The notes beneath the pieces are model-generated. The model did no database searches and was not told where the DNA came from. It saw only the letters and a program-made list of their open reading frames with translations. Positions 12,419-23,635 of a stretch of DNA of 64,000 nucleotides are shown piece after piece; positions within the stretch are counted from its first letter, which is position 1; each line of letters begins with the position of its first letter. The stretch comes from Gyrodactylus bullatarudis (Eukaryota > Platyhelminthes > Monogenea > Gyrodactylidea > Gyrodactylidae), in contig SSNU01000157.1 of NCBI GenBank assembly GCA_012064415.1, positions 276,113 through 340,112 on the forward strand, read 5' to 3'. Position numbers and translations under genes: made by a program.

Positions 12419-14405
12419 TGATCGAAAAAGATCAAATCCTGTCCAATAATTTAAAATTTACTAAAATTCTTCTCTTGTTTCCTATCAATTGAAAGCAAAA
12501 GTAAACATCTCTAAAGACCTTATAAGATATATATTTAACTTTATTTTATTAAATCTGAGTTAAAATTTAATCCCTCTCTGTTTGCTGTTCGAAGGATTTT
12601 ACATTCATTCAGTAATTCGAAATCTTTTCATCCATCCAAGTATTAGATTTAGAAACAATAGACCTTCTTTATCTTCTAACACAATGCAAATATTTGAATG
12701 GATTAAGGGGTAGTGGAGAAGAATTGATCTAGTAAAAATCAGTCACTGTGTGTCTATTGCCTCTCTTCATCTACATCTTTTCCTGAACAATGCAGATTTA
12801 CCATGAAAGAAAAATGGGAAAAATATTCTAGATGATGTTACTCGAGTTAAAGTTGTCCTAAATTTCAATTTACAACAGGTTCTTCCTCTCGTACATGTTC
12901 AAGATCTCGAGGATTTTTCAATCTACGGAAAATCTGAATCGACAAAATCTCAATCCAAGGGGTAAAATGTGTAAGTATCGTATTAACACAATAATAATAA
13001 TTCTTAAGATTCTTTTTAATCTAATAGATTTTTTTAATGAGGAATTTCCAATTGTTAATGAAATACACAACGGTGTGTCCATTTGTTTTTGGGTAAAATG
13101 TGAAACATTCATTTGTTCAGGTAAATAAGTATGGTATTGATTGAAATCAAACTCAAACCATTATTTTTCAAAATCCTGTTTAGCATGATCTATTCCATTA
13201 AAAGACCGCATACAAATGTATAAAGAACTAGTATACACCAGCACATGGTAACTCTCCCACTATCAAATGTACTCACATAATACCAACACCAAAAAAACTA
13301 CAGAGAAGTACCAAAATAAGCACACATGCACTCACCTCTGAGTTAAGTGCAACCAATCAAATATTTTTGTGCCTATTATCAAGTAATTATAATTACCCAA
13401 TAGAAACTAGCTTTCTAGTTCATGGATAGCACCTGTTTTAAAATGTAACTATGGCCATTAATAAAAGCATGAGACAAGGCTGAAAAGAAGAAATTTGATA
13501 AATTCTTATCTATAAGATACCCATTAGTCCCTTCTCGAATGAAGTTCCTACACACATTTATAGTATGGGGAGGAGACCCCCACCCTAAATCATTCACGAA
13601 ATACATACTGATTTTAGTATAACCTGAAAAATTCTGGATTCTTAAAACTGAATGACATAATGGTGAAGCATTTTCGACACATGCTTCAATACAAAATTGA
13701 TAGTTCTATCAGAAAATTAACTGATATAAATTGCATCATAGAATGAAGAAGAAAATGAAATAAACGACTCAAAGAAATTATCTTCATTTGAAATTTCAAT
13801 AATCCCCCCCTTTATTTACAGGTATATAGGAACTTCAAAAACATTTACCTTTTGAACATGAATTACCGAAGTTAATGCAGAGATTTTTTCGTGATTTTGC
13901 TTGAAGAGATGAAAGCATTAATCGAATACTTTATTAGATGAGAGAAAAAAATTAATTTTTGAAAAATTTAATCTTGTTACATCTTTTAATCTTCATCCAG
14001 AATAATTTTCATTGTCCAATTGAATTGAGATCATGATTTTAATTAATCTTTATAAAAAATACAAACTACTGTAATGAAGATTATGCAAAAATATCCTTGA
14101 CTGAGGAATCCAAAATTATCTGGTAGTTCATTAGTTTTTCAACTAATTTTTCCCGACTTGCTCGATTAATTAACTCAAAGTTGTAAAAACCTTTTTATTC
14201 AACACAAATTTATCTTTTTTTAAAGGTAATCTTCAACAAGGATTCTGTTTAAAACGATAAATTAAAAAATAAATTTATCAAACTACTTTGAAGTAAAATT
14301 GAATAAATAATTATATTTTAATCAGAATATGTTTATGTTCGTAGAGGCAACAACAATCAATTAGGCAATCTTATTTTATTTCAAATACCAGGTAGAAGCT
14401 TCTTT
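12419..14405. other. No confident gene; possible decayed exons
   Basis: A stretch at about 12880-13130 has open frames on both strands and a possible acceptor near 12878, and a 63-residue open frame lies on the minus strand at 13415-13606. Neither matches a family I recognise. The remainder is AT-rich and uninformative. Confidence 0.35.
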
Positions 14406-14921
14406 CTATCCCCTTGGCACATTGGCGGCTAAAAACAATCGACCACTTGAACTATAAGGTACTTGAGATCTTGTTATTGTTTGTATACTCTGGCCATAGC
14501 CATAATTCATTGGACCTGATGGAATTCCTTTCGATTTGTAATCGGTAATGTCTATACATCTCTTGGATACATGTGAAAAATATCGTTCTGATGAAATACT
14601 ACGATCTTGTGATACCCAACGACGATTCGAAGTTCCATTCTTACAAATACCTCTCTCAATATTTTCCGTAGTCTTATCACAGATCGTCCGACTCATGGGT
14701 CTTGTTCGATCTTCTTTTGGATAACCCTGTAGTGATGTATAGCTGACAGATCTGGGGGATATAAATACCCTCTTACTACTGACACACCGAGGTGAATTTT
14801 GCATTGGAACTGAATCTTGATAATTTCCAGAATTAAAACGAACACGATTTTGGGTTTTCACTGTACTAGGAGCTTGATTTTGAGTAGGAATTGGAGGTGG
14901 TATGGGCCTCTCAGGCTCCAT
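14406..14921 (-). CDS. Hypothetical protein, Ser/Pro/Arg-rich, 171 residues (possibly a terminal exon)
   Basis: An uninterrupted ATG-to-TAG frame of 171 codons stands out in a gene-poor region. The product is rich in Ser, Arg, Pro and Gln, with a proline cluster PERPIPPPIP at residues 3-12, and is predicted by eye to be mostly disordered and basic. No domain was recognised. The frame stays open about 15 codons upstream of the ATG, and a TTTTTTAG acceptor-like site lies at its start, so this may be the last exon of a gene whose earlier exons I could not find. Coding status rests mainly on length and residue bias, which sets it apart from surrounding AT-driven frames. Confidence 0.45.
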   Translation of the reverse strand: MEPERPIPPPIPTQNQAPSTVKTQNRVRFNSGNYQDSVPMQNSPRCVSSKRVFISPRSVSYTSLQGYPKEDRTRPMSRTICDKTTENIERGICKNGTSNRRWVSQDRSISSERYFSHVSKRCIDITDYKSKGIPSGPMNYGYGQSIQTITRSQVPYSSSGRLFLAANVPRG

Positions 14922-15117
14922 TACTTTCTTACTTTTCTCTAGAGTTTCTAAAAAATGATTTCATCTTTAACAAAGTTTATAGGAAAAAATTCTAATTAAA
15001 CAGAATGAATGCTAAAATGTGGTTGAATTCTTAGTCTAAAATTTACATGATAAAAATAACGATTCAAGAAATGTATCAAAAAGATGCTAATTAGTTTGAT
15101 AAAATTTTCTCTACCCT

Positions 15118-15808
15118 ATTTCAACTAACAGATAGTAAGTTAAAACTAGGTAGACTTTTGGAACTTTTATTTGGCGTCAAATTTCCTATTTTTTCAATGC
15201 TAGATATTTAAATTGAGAAAAATATCAAGACTGAACACAGATGAGAATTTAAAAACCCCACTATTTCTTATAGATTAATCAAGTTTTTATGTTCCGAAAT
15301 TTCTGAATAATTCAAGTTGATGTATGAATAAAAAAAGTTTAATCAGTGATCATTAGGGCGGTAAAAGAATCGCAAAATTTTGTTAGAAATCGCAAAAAAG
15401 TGTCCTACTCTGTTTTAATAATATTTTATTCAATTTCAATAAGTTTATCTATTCGAATTCAAAATTTTGAAAAAATTCTCTCCTATCAACTAAATATATT
15501 GTCCAGAACTTGTTTCATATTTTGAATATTCAACTCTCAGCGAATCCAATTATAGGCGGATTGTGTAAATAGCCAGAGACAAAAGAGAAGAAAATGATTC
15601 AACTAATATCTGAGTAAATGAAAAGGCTTACTTAGACAGAGTCTTAAGGGAGAATTTATTTTTTATCAAATAGGAGAGGAAGGAAAAATCGCAAAAAAGT
15701 CGCAGCCGGTTAGAAAATCGCAATTTCGTCTTGGTTACTAGCAATGTTAGAAATTAAAATTTTATATTTTTCATGAGGAAATGAAAACAAGCAACATATC
15801 AGAAATCG
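15118..15808. repeat. Second copy of the Y block, with complete hAT MITE
   Basis: Nearly identical to 11610-12290 with a few substitutions and short indels. Both copies share sequence outside the MITE, so a larger unit was duplicated after the MITE had inserted. Confidence 0.88.
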
Positions 15809-15824
15809 CAAATTTACTGCCCTA
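15354..15824. mobile_element. hAT-like MITE, 471 bp, 8-bp target duplication
   Basis: The element starts TAGGGCGGTAAAAGAATCGC and ends TTTACTGCCCTA. GTGATCAT flanks both sides (15346-15353 and 15825-15832), the 8-bp duplication typical of hAT. No coding capacity. The termini resemble those of the hAT element at 41178-42923 (TAGGCGGGTAAA), so a related transposase may have moved it. Confidence 0.92.
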
Positions 15825-16210
15825 GTGATCATTGATCACATTCGGGTTTTTACCCTCTCAATTTGAAATCCATAAAAATTTCACCCTGAATGTTCTTAAA
15901 TAAGAAAATTTTTGCCAACTAAAGCTATGTTCGAATCTAACAGTTAGATATGAATTTTGTCTATCAAAAAGAATTTTAAGGATTAAAACTCTTCCTATTT
16001 CTCACACCGATTTCATTAAGCCTGATTCTCAATTATAGCCAGCATTACTCGGCAAGTATTCGAAGAATAAGTTTTAAAGAATTCTTGTTAAAAACATTAG
16101 GCTATATATTTTTGTATTTTTGATTAACTATTTTAGATACAAAAGTTAAAGTTTTTAGTGTTTTTTGACGACGAAGGATAAGTGCTTAAATCTTTTAGTA
16201 TCTCTAATTA

Positions 16211-16608
16211 GACCGTTCAATTATGTGATCTGAATTTAAAAAAATTTTATTTCAAGTTTAATTAAGAAATTAGGCCCATCTGAATCATCAAAATAGCTTT
16301 GTAATCAGCAAGAATGAAATTTCTTAAATGTCTTTTGAATATTCGGTTTGGGTTTGGGTGGTTTTTTGGTGAGGGATAAGTGCTTAAGTCCTTTTTGAGT
16401 TTAATCAGAGATACTAAAAGACTTTAGCCCTTATCCCTCTTCACCAAAAAAACAACTTAAAAATAAGGTACATTTTAACTCTTAAGACATTCAAGAAATT
16501 TCATTCTTGCTGATTACAAAGCTATTTTTATGTTTGAGATGGGCCTAATTTCTTAATTAAACTTGAAATGAAATTTTTTTAAAATTCAGATCACATAATT
16601 GAACGGTC
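16211..16608. mobile_element. PIF/Harbinger-like MITE, 398 bp, TTA duplication
   Basis: Long inverted arms start GACCGTTCAATTATGTGATC at 16211 and end with the complement at 16608, flanked on both sides by TTA. A 3-bp TTA/TWA duplication is characteristic of PIF/Harbinger. An inner pair containing TTTTTTGGTGAGGGATAAG and its complement gives a compound hairpin. A further copy of the inner motif lies outside the left end near 16160-16200. The element lies about 80 bp beyond the plastin stop codon. Confidence 0.8.
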
Positions 16609-16684
16609 TTATCTCAATCATTGACAAGGAATAATGAGTTCTATCGAAATCTGAGGAAGGAACAAAATTTTTTTCAAAACTTGA

Positions 16685-19600
16685 TTAGAAAAATTTACCA
16701 TCAACTTTTTCAGAACTCTTGAGAGTATCCTCCTTGATTAAAATGGGGCTATTGTCGATATTCTTGTGGACCACTTTTTTGGCCTCCTCTTCCATGAGTA
16801 CAGTTAGAAGACAGGCGAATATCGTCATAATCATTCGACTCTTTAATTCCACTATATCCTCAGGTACAGCATACACTTTTGCTCCAATTTTCCGACAAAC
16901 ATTGATTGCGTATCTAGCATTGGATAATTGGTCCTAGAAGGGTGAAAAAACCTTAAATACATCAAGTTTATAGGGAGTTTATATGAAGATGAGAATTCAC
17001 TTTTGTTGCAAATTTGATTTTTTACATTTATTTAAGGCAATTAAATACTTAGGATCAGAATTAGACAAAAAACTCGAATATGGCGATAGATGTTCAGAAT
17101 AGCTGTATAACCCCTTCGAACCTCGTGAGTAAATACCCTTAATTTTCATGGGTTCGAAAGAAAGTTAATTAAATAACTCGTTAACCAAAGTAAGGGTTCT
17201 GAAGTTAAAATTTGATAAAAAATTGCTAAAGATTCACTGACCTCGGGATGTTTTGATATTTTGTAATTTGAAAAATCAACTGAGTTGGGTTGAATTGAGT
17301 CGACCAAATCAAGAATGACTGTACTATCGGCTAGGTTGGGATCTGAGAAACCTACATTTGTGTTAATGAAATTATTCTTCCCAGTTCTTCTCAGATAATC
17401 ATTCACCCAGAGGATTATTTGCGATTCATTGATTTCTTGGGAGACTGGAGGCAATACAAAGTTTGGACGGGCATACTCGTAAGAGATTGTCCGTTTATTT
17501 TTTTGAATATTTGAAATATTATCTAGCTTCTCTTCCGGACGATATCTGGAGAGTTTCTCAAGGACACTAAGGGTATAGGCTCTCATTAGTTGCCAGAGCA
17601 TTGCCAAAGTTAAAGTAACATTTCCATTTAGAATGTCCTCACCGGCTACACCGACAAGACTGAAACCCATTCCCCGGCCTAGGTCAATCGCATAGTTGCA
17701 GTTTTCTAAATACCAATTCAAGTTCAAGAATTATTGTTACTTACCAAGTAGTTGGAAGATCTTCTTTTGTTCCAATTTGGAGAATTTTTTGTGGACCCTT
17801 GACCAGCATACCTTCTTCTTTTTAACAATGTCAATTAACTCGCATAGTATTATACCATCCTTTAGATCGTAATAGAGGTTATTGATAAACTTTTCCAGTC
17901 CCAACGAATTGATCCAATTTCTATATGCTAGAGAGAATTAAAAGAATGCGTTAGAGTTAAAGAGAGCTTGAAGTTCAAGGTAACAAATTTGCATAACTCT
18001 CTTTCTTTATAATCACAATAATGATAATTCATATTACTAATAGTAACAAGAAATTCTTGCAAAATCACTCGGTTTTTTGTGTTTAGAAGAAGAGAAAGGT
18101 TTAACTTGAAACTTTTGTCTTCTTCTTGTTCTTCACTCAACCAAATAATGTCATGCAGTTTATTAACATTTATTCTGTTACTTTGATTCACAGCCAAAGT
18201 GTATAATCAGAGGAATGAAAAATAAAAACAAAAAGTTGCTGCAATAAACTGCAATTAAAATCAGTTATTATTATTTATCATATTTATCATGTATACGAAT
18301 GCAAGAGAGTATACAAACAGAGAAATGTGAGAAAATTATCATAATCGTGTAACAAGGTCCTCTGCATTATTATACAAAGTGGCGTTGGACTTTACCAATT
18401 TGAATATGTTGGACATGTTATAATTAGTCTTTGGTAGATTAGAAGAGAATTTCAATTTTTTTTTTATCTGAAAGTCTGAACATTTTTCCTTGAGATGGGT
18501 CTTAGTTTGAGAAAAAATCTTTTGAGTTTTTGTAATTTGATTAGAGAATTTTGTGTTCATAAGCTGGCCAAAGACTGTTTCACAGCAGCACTCACTTTTT
18601 TCCTCGCGAGACTCCTCCACGATTTCTTCGACGACTTCTTCTTCTACTTTTTCCAAAGCCGGATTCGTATTGAATAGGTTGGCTAAAAAGGCCAAATTGA
18701 GCTTTTGCGAACCATTAACGATATCCTTCGGCTGAACGAACACACGACAATTTAATTGTTCAGCATTTTGTAGAACCATGTCAGCTCTTTGGACCAGGTC
18801 AACAGCGTCCAAGATTGCTTGTGCTGAGTGCATAAAACGTCTCTTTTCCTTTGGAGCTACTTGTTCCAATAAATGAGCATAAACTTCACAATTCTACAAA
18901 TCAATAATTTTAAATATCTAAATACTTTAATATCAAATGAAAAATTTTCAATTCTGACATTAGTGTCAGTCTTTTTCAGGTGAAAATTGACCCATCTCAA
19001 AAGGATTGTTTCTGGAGATAATTTTGAGAAATCAGAAATAGACTCTCCATTTTCCAAGAGTGTAGCAAGTTCGGCTCTCGCAACAATGTTTATTTGACGA
19101 AGTAGTCCTTTCTAAAGATTTTCATTTCAAGATAAACATTAATTTACCTTGATTATTTGCCAGAGAAGTCCCAAAAGTAAGTGTTTTGTTCCATTTTGTA
19201 TGTCCTCTCCTCCAATGTTTATAACGTTGCAGCCGATCGCTCTAGCACTATTCAGAGCTAAATTTATATTTTCGTTTATTTGAAATCTTGTTAATTTTTC
19301 TCCCAAATTGAGGGCTCTTGAGTCTATTGTCTTTGGAGCTGATATGTTAATTATTTTACAGAGAATTATTCCATCGCTACATTTTTCGTACAAGTCCTGA
19401 CCATTAGCTTTGAATGGAAAGTATTTTGAGCAATATTCATCTTTAATAAGACTCCTTTCAATCCATGATGAAAATGCAATTTGTTCCTCATCAGTTACGC
19501 TATGAAGAGTGTCGTCATGAACTGAGTTAGACAATGTCCCATAGGTCAGAATGTTCAACTTTTGACTGGGTGATGATGTAGATTCAGTTGTCTTATCTTC

Positions 19601-19839
19601 ATTAAGAAGAATATAAAATATTCTTTTTAATTCTAAAAATGTTATTTCAGTTGAATTATTGTCTTCAAGAACTTCTGAGCACGCTTTTTTAATTTTCTCA
19701 TCATCAACAATGCACGAAATTTCTCTGAGAGCATCTTGAATTCGTGTTTTTCCCATACGCTCATTTCCATTACGATACTTTCAGATTAAAAGCTTTAAAT
19801 TACTTTTTTAAATACGTTCTGAAGATCTTCCTCGTACAT
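16685..19839 (-). CDS. PLS: Plastin/fimbrin, actin-bundling protein with four CH domains
   Basis: Exons (minus): 19804-19839, 19148-19777, 18926-19111, 18596-18893, 17745-17927, 17242-17705, 16685-16933; the joined frame encodes 681 residues (vertebrate plastins about 630). Introns are 26, 36, 32, 668, 39 and 308 bp. The N-terminus keeps a degenerate EF-hand-like region, and the usual Ca2+ ligands are not evident. CH1 lies near residues 108-222, CH2 232-360, CH3 385-495 and CH4 540-650. Signature matches include [20 protein letters not shown] in CH1, LEQVAPK in CH2, [10 protein letters not shown] in CH3 and [20 protein letters not shown] in CH4. Plastins crosslink F-actin into bundles. The acidic stretch [16 protein letters not shown] ends exon 4. 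A C-terminal tail of about 30 residues extends past the usual end. Exon joins are inferred; the homology is secure. Confidence 0.93.
17928..18595 (-). other. Unusually long plastin intron containing two open frames
   Basis: At 668 bp this intron is about twenty times its short neighbours. Reading through the donor keeps the exon frame open to a stop at 18339 (about 85 extra residues), and a second 89-residue frame lies at 17928-18197. Both have mixed, non-repetitive composition. They could be an alternative C-terminus, a nested exon or chance. No family was recognised. Confidence 0.4.
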
Positions 19840-20029
19840 TTTTGAAGAGTTTTCAAGTTTGAATTTCTACTCAAGACTTATTTTAACAAATTATTTTTAT
19901 GTCCTATTTTTTATTTTGTTTTTTTTAAAAGAACTTCTTTTTAAATATTGTAAACAAATAGTAACAATTGCTAGAGATCTGCTACTTTTGCAGAGTTCAG
20001 TAAACAGGAATCTATTTCTTATAGAATTT

Positions 20030-20863
20030 TCAAGATTTATTCAAGATTGAATATTTTTTAGTTAGCAATGTATAGAAATTTCTCAATATACAACTAGAAT
20101 TGGAACCCGTAGATATCTTTTGAAGATAAAGCAGTTGGTGTTTCTTAAAATTTTCAACGAATTCTTTCTCAATCACGTTTCCATAGCATTCGTACCACAT
20201 TTTAATAGTTTCAGCAAGAAATTCCTCGTTATCCTGGACAAACTTCTCTTCCATAAAGGGAAAATATACATCAATATTTTTAATATTAACTGGGGCCACT
20301 GATTCGTCTTGAGCATTTTTCACATTGAATTTGTCTTTTTTATTAAATATTAACGTTAGAATTTCTTTGCAATCTTTTATTAATTCAGTTAAATACTCAT
20401 CATTATTGAATTCTACTTCTCTTTGTACATGCATAAGTTCTCGACATTTGACCTGGAGCCACAATTCTATTTCGAAATGTGGACACTGCGTATTAATTTC
20501 ATTCTGATTGATGAAGCAGTAGCTTTCTTTTCTCAGACTATCAATGGCTTTGTAAGTAGATTTTAAGAGATCTTCTTCGTTTGGCAAGCTCGGTTTAGTA
20601 GGATATGATTTTTTCTCATTTTTGATTCTAACATTTGGCATGCTGCATTCTTTCTTAAAGACGTTCTTGTTTGGCATCAAATTAATAGCAGATTTCATAC
20701 TCTCAACTATAAACCTTTCACATTTAAAGTTATTTTTGAGAACCTCCTGGTCAGTTGAATTATCGAAGAATACTGAATAGTCTTTTTCATTTGTGGAAAT
20801 CTCATTGACAAATTCTTGGAGGTTATTAACCTGTTCAGATAGTTCGTGCAATATTTCATTCAT
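20030..20863 (-). CDS. Hypothetical protein, 277 residues, intronless
   Basis: A single ATG-to-stop exon lies between plastin and RINT1 on the same strand. Its ATG is 44 bp beyond the RINT1 stop codon, and its stop is about 190 bp from the plastin start. The product is acidic/amphipathic, mostly helical in character, with a coiled-coil-like N-terminus (about residues 1-25) and a hydrophobic-aromatic middle around ELWLQVKCRELMHVQREVEF. No signal peptide or membrane segment was seen and I do not recognise the family. A pyrimidine-rich run ending in AG sits directly before the ATG (ATTTTTACTAAG), which could be a trans-splice acceptor if transcription is polycistronic; that is inference. Confidence 0.7.
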   Translation of the reverse strand: MNEILHELSEQVNNLQEFVNEISTNEKDYSVFFDNSTDQEVLKNNFKCERFIVESMKSAINLMPNKNVFKKECSMPNVRIKNEKKSYPTKPSLPNEEDLLKSTYKAIDSLRKESYCFINQNEINTQCPHFEIELWLQVKCRELMHVQREVEFNNDEYLTELIKDCKEILTLIFNKKDKFNVKNAQDESVAPVNIKNIDVYFPFMEEKFVQDNEEFLAETIKMWYECYGNVIEKEFVENFKKHQLLYLQKISTGSNSSCILRNFYTLLTKKYSILNKS

Positions 20864-20907
20864 CTTAGTAAAAATTTAGTAGATAAATTAATTTTTAAAC
20901 AAAATAA

Positions 20908-23560
20908 TCAAATAGTATTAATGTCAGTTCTTAATTTAAGTATAACTGTTGCATCTTCAAAAGTAGTGCCTTTTACGCCCATTTGTTGTAGTAGCAATAG
21001 AGGATCATTTAATTCATTATCAAAAGATTTTGATGCTTCTAAAAAGAGGATGGCAGTTGCCTGCGACATTTTTAGTAAATTACAAGCATCAATACAGTCC
21101 ACAAATCCTGATTCAGCATCCGACCAATATTTTGAGAATAAACTTAATAGACAGGTTTGTACATCATAGTCGAGTTGTTTGGCGCCTTGGTTTCCAAATT
21201 TATTTTCAAGAATGAGCTGTGAAAAGATTTTAAAAATTAATTTTCTGATTAATTAATTAATCTTTAGGTTCTTCTTACTTTGACAAATATTAAATGATTG
21301 ACTTTCTTACAAAGGCGGATGATAAAAATATTGAAAATAGTTTCATTTATGGATTTTTTCAGATTATGCAAAAAGTAAGACATCTCCTTGAATCCTTTCA
21401 TAGCGAGTCCTGATAATGTTAGGTCGGTTTGAAAATTTTCTGATTTTCCATTATCACTTGTCCTCCAAAAAGCTTGATCTCCAAAATACTCTTGCCAGCA
21501 ATCGTACAAATGTCGTAGAAATATCATCAACAGTACTTCACAGCAATAATCCAACTCGGAAGAGTATTTTTTTAGAGTCTTAATTATTATTACAAGCTAA
21601 TTTGTGTCTTACTTTGATGAAAATGCCAGCATTCATTAAGTCCACCATGTAGTAGGATTCAAAGTCATCTGAATTTCTCTCATTACTGAGGATGATATCG
21701 GCAGCATTTTTTATTAGTTTTTTGGAAACACCCAGACTGTTTTTCAAAAAACTCATGCTACCTTCAATCTGGAGAAGAGTAATGAATAAATTTTAAATAA
21801 AACTCACGAATTTTATCGATTTAACTGGAATATCAAGAATATTTTTTGGAGTGTTTTCAAGTTGATTTTCAGTTTCCTCTGGGACCTCCGAATAAAGATT
21901 TTTGACATTTTTATTTTTCCAAAGTTGAATATAACTCTTTAGAATAAAAGTTGATAATAATTTACTTCATCGTTTAACCATTCCTCGATAATTTCAATGA
22001 CTTGAAACAGCCCATTAATGACAAGGAATAAATTATATCGACGATTATTCTTGTTCAGACAAATTTCTGAATAATTAAAAGTAATGCTTTCTCTAATCTC
22101 AGTTAATCTGGAGAGAATTTTATTCAAAATTTCAATTTCCAGATCAATGAATGGAATTCGTGAGTCAGAAGATTGGAGATTGCTAGATCTAACCTCGATG
22201 ATGTTGACAAACTCTAGGCAAATATCAACCGCACTAACACTAGAATCGGAAGGACATAAGATATTAAAAGTTACTTTAAGAATTCGTCATCACAATATTT
22301 CCAATTCATATCACTGTAGAGATATGTGGATAATTTCGATCGAACTGATTCTGTTTCCACATCGATCCACATTTTAAGAGCCTTTTCATTTTCAAAGATC
22401 TTGAATAAACTTCCCAACTTGATATTATTAAGGATTTTCTGGGTTCTATCTTGAAATAGAAGCAATTGGTCAATTAGTTTGCTCAACAGTTTTGGATGCT
22501 CTTGAATTAAAGAGAAATAATTATCAGCTTGTTTGGAAGATGATTTCTCTAGATTTATAGGTTCATCGAGTTTTAAAGATCTTCTAATTCCTTCACTAAA
22601 TGATTCCATTGGTTCTTCAATCAATTCCATTTCATAATAAAGCTTATTCTCAACAAGCTTAATCAGTCCTTGTGCGAACTGAACTGAGAAAGAGTTACCC
22701 TGGTATTTTAGTAAATTCACATTCTCTTCTAATTCAATCATGTAGGAATATTTGCTTGAGAGAAGGACAACAATGTGATTGAAGAACCAGTCAGGCCTAT
22801 TCAAATCATTCTTTGGGGAATCATGATAAAATTCATTACGAAAACTTTTCTCTGCGATGCTAAGAATAATCCACATTCCGAGGTTTATATCTAGTGGATA
22901 AGTTTTCCATAAATCAGGAAACTTTTCTGCAATACATGTGTCAAAAAGTACAAAAAAATTGTAAAATTTAGCAAATGTATTGAGGTTTGACTTTGAGAAA
23001 AAATACTCATCCTTCGATCCAGGAATTCCACTCGAGTGATCGCGAAAATTGATTTCCATTAAGAATTTTTCAAACATTTTAATGAGACGTGGAACATGTT
23101 TATTATAAATGTCGATAAGAGTGGTATTCCATTCAACATTGGAAGATTCCTTGATAGCAATAATTATTTTATTCACATCATCTAAACAGTTTTGATCAAT
23201 TTCAGGTGAAGAATGATCTAAATTAGCAATAAGATTTTTGATTGTTTGATGATTTAATGCGATGGACTTATTTTTCTGCAATTCCTTCAACTTATTGTGG
23301 AGAATTTCAACTCTGGCAATTGTTGCCTGATTGGAGTTATGCCATTTTCTAAACTTCAAAACTGAATTATCATAATTATACAGGTTTTTTTCCAAATCAG
23401 ATGTGAGATTTTGAATTTCATCAGACTCCTGCTGCTTCACTCTTAGTTTTATGGATTTAATCTCTTCATCAAATGATTTTAGAGTTTTTCTTAAATTTTT
23501 ATCAAATTGTTTTTCATTTTGGAAAACAGAATTTAAAAATTTAATTGATGTTTCGTTCAT
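20908..23560 (-). CDS. RINT1: RINT1 (RAD50-interacting protein 1), Dsl1/NRZ tethering subunit
   Basis: Exons (minus): 22275-23560, 21966-22239, 21808-21936, 21613-21768, 21279-21578, 20908-21216; 817 residues, close to vertebrate RINT1 (about 790). Introns are 35, 29, 39, 34 and 62 bp. The N-terminal ~120 residues look coiled-coil. The RINT1/TIP20 region shows the conserved pattern of an aromatic-rich FRNEFYHDSP followed by LNRPDWFFNHIVVLLSSKYS (around residues 250-275). The C-terminus ends near ILKLRTD, like the family's LLNLRT ending. RINT1 acts with ZW10 and NAG at the ER to tether retrograde Golgi vesicles and has checkpoint-related roles. Identification rests on those motifs, length and overall helical character. 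It shares a 75-bp divergent spacer with NIPP1. Confidence 0.8.
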
Positions 23561-23635
23561 GTAATTTGAAAAATAAACCCTTTAAAACAGTGGGCTATCA
23601 ATTTTTTATGTGTTTTAAATATAGAATATTTTGAA
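23561..23635. promoter_or_regulatory. Putative bidirectional promoter, RINT1 / NIPP1
   Basis: Only 75 bp separate the two opposite start codons. No canonical TATA box at a fixed spacing is evident. Both 5' leaders and the shared core promoter must fit here unless leader exons lie inside the neighbouring gene. Confidence 0.5.

Noticed and set aside
12895..13128. Possible exon of 77 codons
   Set aside because: Open on both strands, rich in Ile/Asn/Phe, no recognisable domain; kept only as a comment.
18495..18735. Plus-strand frames rich in Phe/Ser
   Set aside because: Antisense shadow of the acidic plastin exon.
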